Origin: Firmicutes bacterium CAG:238
GTDB taxonomy: Bacteria; Bacillota; Clostridia; Peptostreptococcales; Anaerovoracaceae
Reading direction: 5' to 3'
Assembly (NCBI GenBank): GCA_000435615.1
Contig: FR882018.1
Location: 17,975 to 32,556 of the forward strand
DNA length: 14,582 nucleotides
Shown: piece after piece, positions 12,636-14,582 of the stretch
Position numbering within the stretch: the stretch's first letter is position 1
Layout: every line of letters starts with the position of its first letter
Program-made: the position numbers and the translations under genes
The notes under the pieces: generated by a model
The model's input: the letters and a program-made list of their open reading frames with translations, nothing else
What the model was told of the DNA's origin: nothing
Database searches by the model: none

Positions 12636-13787
12636 ATGGGAAGTGATATGAAAAAAAAACGGAAGCAGACAGAGGAACAAATCAATACACAGCGGCTTTT
12701 GTCGGAGCGGAAACAGCTGGTCGCTTCACACAAGAGGGACATGCTTCTTTGCGTGGGTGTTTTTGCGATAGCGACATTGGCATCATTCTTTTTCAAGAAC
12801 ATGGCATCAGACCCGTCGCTTAACATCGCAATGCTCTATACGCTTGGTGTTTTTGTAATTACACGATACACAAACGGCTATGTGTACGGCATGCTCTTTG
12901 CGATAATGAGCGTTCTGTCCGTAAACTTTTTTTTCACCTACCCGTATCAGGACTTCAACTTCTCGATTGAAGGATATCAGGTAACATTCCTGGGCATGTT
13001 CGCCATTGCGATTATCACATCCGCAATGAGCAGCAACATGAAAGAGCAGGCAGAGCAGCTTGCGGAACAAGAAAAAGAGCTCATGGAAGCGCAGAAGGAA
13101 AAAATGCGCGCAAACCTTTTGAGGGCCGTTTCGCACGATTTGCGAACGCCGCTTACGGGAATTATCGGAAACAGCTCGTCCTATTTGGAAATGGGTGACA
13201 GACTCACGGACGAGGAAAAAAGAGCTCTTGTAACTTACATAAACAACGACGCAAACTGGCTTTTGAACATGGTTGAAAATCTGCTGTCGGTAACCCGTAT
13301 CAACAATGAAACTGCCTCCGTTGCAAAGTCGCTTGAACCCGTTGACGAGGTGGCATCTGCGGCGGTAATACACTTTAGGAAGCGTTTTCCGGATGCAGAA
13401 GTGCATGTAACGGTACCGGATAATGTAGTCATGGTAATGATGGATGCAATGCTGATTCAGCAGGTAATTATTAATATCCTGCAGAATGCACAGATGCACG
13501 CAAAGAGCACAAAACCGCTGGAGCTTACCATCGACGAAGATGAGGAAAAAGTTTTTTTCCATATCAGAGATTACGGAGTCGGCATAGACGAACACAGGCT
13601 TGAGACGATTTTCGACGGTGAGGGATATCGTTCGGAAAAGGCCAAGACGGACGGCTACAAGGGCATGGGAATCGGGCTTTCGATATGCAAGACAATTGTT
13701 ACGGCTCACGGCGGCAGGATTATCGCCGTAAACCATAGGGACGGAGCGGAATTTTGCTTTTCATTGCCAAAAGAGAAGGAGGACTAG
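12636..13787 (+). CDS. kdpD: KdpD-like sensor histidine kinase lacking the N-terminal KdpD and Usp domains
   Basis: The product is 383 residues; full KdpD proteins have about 900. It keeps only the membrane and kinase half: a DUF4118-type set of hydrophobic segments (about 35-52, 62-76, 82-101, 116-133), a linker helix, a HisKA domain with SHDLRTPLTGI (His167), and an ATPase domain with Asn284 (N box), DYGVGI (312-317) and GMGIGLSI (343-350). The K+-sensing N-terminal cytoplasmic domain is absent, so the signal may differ from that of classical KdpD. ATG 12636 is supported by GGGGGAG at 12622-12628. The response regulator gene follows after three bases. No kdpFABC genes are seen in the window. 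The symbol is by family resemblance. Confidence 0.9.
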   Translation: MGSDMKKKRKQTEEQINTQRLLSERKQLVASHKRDMLLCVGVFAIATLASFFFKNMASDPSLNIAMLYTLGVFVITRYTNGYVYGMLFAIMSVLSVNFFFTYPYQDFNFSIEGYQVTFLGMFAIAIITSAMSSNMKEQAEQLAEQEKELMEAQKEKMRANLLRAVSHDLRTPLTGIIGNSSSYLEMGDRLTDEEKRALVTYINNDANWLLNMVENLLSVTRINNETASVAKSLEPVDEVASAAVIHFRKRFPDAEVHVTVPDNVVMVMMDAMLIQQVIINILQNAQMHAKSTKPLELTIDEDEEKVFFHIRDYGVGIDEHRLETIFDGEGYRSEKAKTDGYKGMGIGLSICKTIVTAHGGRIIAVNHRDGAEFCFSLPKEKED

Positions 13788-13790
13788 ACA

Positions 13791-14507
13791 ATGTATCAGA
13801 AAATCTCAATTTTAATGATAGAGGACGAAAAAAGCATTTGCGATTTTATCAGCAAAACGCTGAATTCACATCAATATAAGGTCAACGCGGCACACAACGG
13901 AAAAGATGGACTCACGATGATTACATCCTCGCTTCCTGATTTGGTTTTGCTGGATTTGGGGCTTCCGGACATGGACGGCCTCGAAGTCATAAAGAAAACA
14001 AGAGAGTGGTCAAGTCTTCCGATTATCGTTATTTCGGCAAGAACACAGGAAAAAGAAAAAGTCGCCGCGCTTGATGCCGGTGCCGATGACTATATTACCA
14101 AGCCTTTTGGAACTTTCGAACTCCTTGCGCGGATCCGCACAGCAATCCGGCACAACAACAGGCTCACAGACGACACAATGAACAACAACCGGCCGTATTC
14201 GGCGGGCGGGCTTGTCATCGACTTTGAAAAGCGGATTGTAAGCCTCGAGGGAGAAGAGATTCATTTCACGAGAGTGGAATATAAAATCGTATCGCTGCTT
14301 GCCAAAAATTCAGGTAAGGTTATGACCTACGACACGCTGATTAACGAAGTCTGGGGGCCGTATGCGGACGACAACAACAGAATCCTTCGGGTAAATATGG
14401 CAAATATACGCCGTAAGATCGAAAAAAACCCGGGGGAACCGAAATATATCTTTACGGAGCTGGGCGTAGGCTACCGTATGCTTGAAGATGAAACCTTATC
14501 CATTTAA
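13791..14507 (+). CDS. kdpE: KdpE-like OmpR-family response regulator
   Basis: The product is 238 residues. The receiver domain (about 4-118) has acidic residues Glu11 and Asp12, phospho-acceptor Asp55 in LLDLGLPDMDG, Ser82 and Lys104 in YITKPFG, all intact. The C-terminal winged helix (about 135-232) has the OmpR features: FTRVEYKIVSLLAKN, the recognition region with VNMANIRRKIE, and GVGYRM in the final hairpin. It should be phosphorylated by the kinase encoded just upstream and bind DNA as a dimer. GGAGG at 13779-13783 serves ATG 13791. Its target genes are not in the window, unless the repeats ahead of the operon are its own sites. Confidence 0.93.
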   Translation: MYQKISILMIEDEKSICDFISKTLNSHQYKVNAAHNGKDGLTMITSSLPDLVLLDLGLPDMDGLEVIKKTREWSSLPIIVISARTQEKEKVAALDAGADDYITKPFGTFELLARIRTAIRHNNRLTDDTMNNNRPYSAGGLVIDFEKRIVSLEGEEIHFTRVEYKIVSLLAKNSGKVMTYDTLINEVWGPYADDNNRILRVNMANIRRKIEKNPGEPKYIFTELGVGYRMLEDETLSI

Positions 14508-14527
14508 CGAAAGAACGACAGGACGAA

Positions 14528-14582
14528 ATGCAGAAAAACAGAAATACAGAAAAAAACCAGGAATGCCGCGGTCTTTTGGGTC
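14528..14582 (+). CDS. Possible start of a further gene, cut by the right edge
   Basis: ATG 14528 opens a frame of 18 codons to the window edge (MQKNRNTEKNQECRGLLG), 20 bases after the regulator stop. AGGA at 14519-14522 is a modest ribosome binding site. The reading is too short to tell a real gene from chance, and no family is recognisable. Confidence 0.3.
   Translation, partial: MQKNRNTEKNQECRGLLG

Noticed and set aside
12807..13736. - strand open frame of 309 codons across the kinase gene
   Set aside because: The + strand kinase has every catalytic motif in place; the opposite frame is a shadow.

Overview
This window carries the right-hand end of a prophage joined to host chromosome, probably from a spore-forming member of the Clostridia (Bacillota). 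The evidence for the host is a cotJ spore-coat operon with a candidate sigma-E promoter, strong AGGAGG-type ribosome binding sites, moderate GC content, and phage proteins resembling those of clostridial prophages. No 16S or other definitive taxonomic marker is present, so the genus is left open.

Positions 1 to about 8990 are the late virion region, all on the + strand. It holds the end of an unidentified gene, a small virion protein with a chitin-binding-like module, a 156-bp gap that may encode a structured RNA, a 447-aa helical Q/N-rich protein, and a giant 2015-aa polyvalent protein. The giant protein has two zinc-metallopeptidase-like HExxH modules, an LPD3-like module and a long LPD38-like helical C-terminal part. 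Its reading frame ends just after a perfect A_AAA_AAC slippery heptamer (8053-8059). The -1 frame then continues the protein for 309 codons, giving a 2322-aa product if ribosomes shift. An accidental frame break in the A8 run is the main alternative. A strong terminator follows.

Positions 9027 to 10647 are the lysis cassette: a one-TM coiled-coil protein, a CHAP-SH3 endolysin, a two-TM holin-like protein and an LLH-type holin, then a terminator. Positions 10684 to 11678 look like a separately transcribed cargo unit (moron), with its own promoter-like sequence and terminator. It encodes an 84-aa unknown protein, a BECR/RelE-like nuclease candidate and an overlapping DUF2283 protein, which together resemble a toxin-antitoxin module.

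At about 11692-11700 the sequence changes to host DNA inside the spore-coat gene cotJC. The first 33 codons of cotJC are intact on the - strand, then prophage sequence adds four residues and a stop. The prophage is therefore inserted in cotJC, as other sporulation genes are interrupted by excisable elements. Upstream of cotJC lie cotJB and a cotJA with an expanded low-complexity segment. Divergent from cotJA is a two-gene operon for a KdpD-like histidine kinase, lacking the usual N-terminal KdpD sensor domain, and a KdpE-like response regulator. A possible further gene begins at the right edge.

The points most worth following up are the candidate programmed frameshift, the prophage in cotJC, the cargo module at the attachment end, and the unexplained 511-666 gap.
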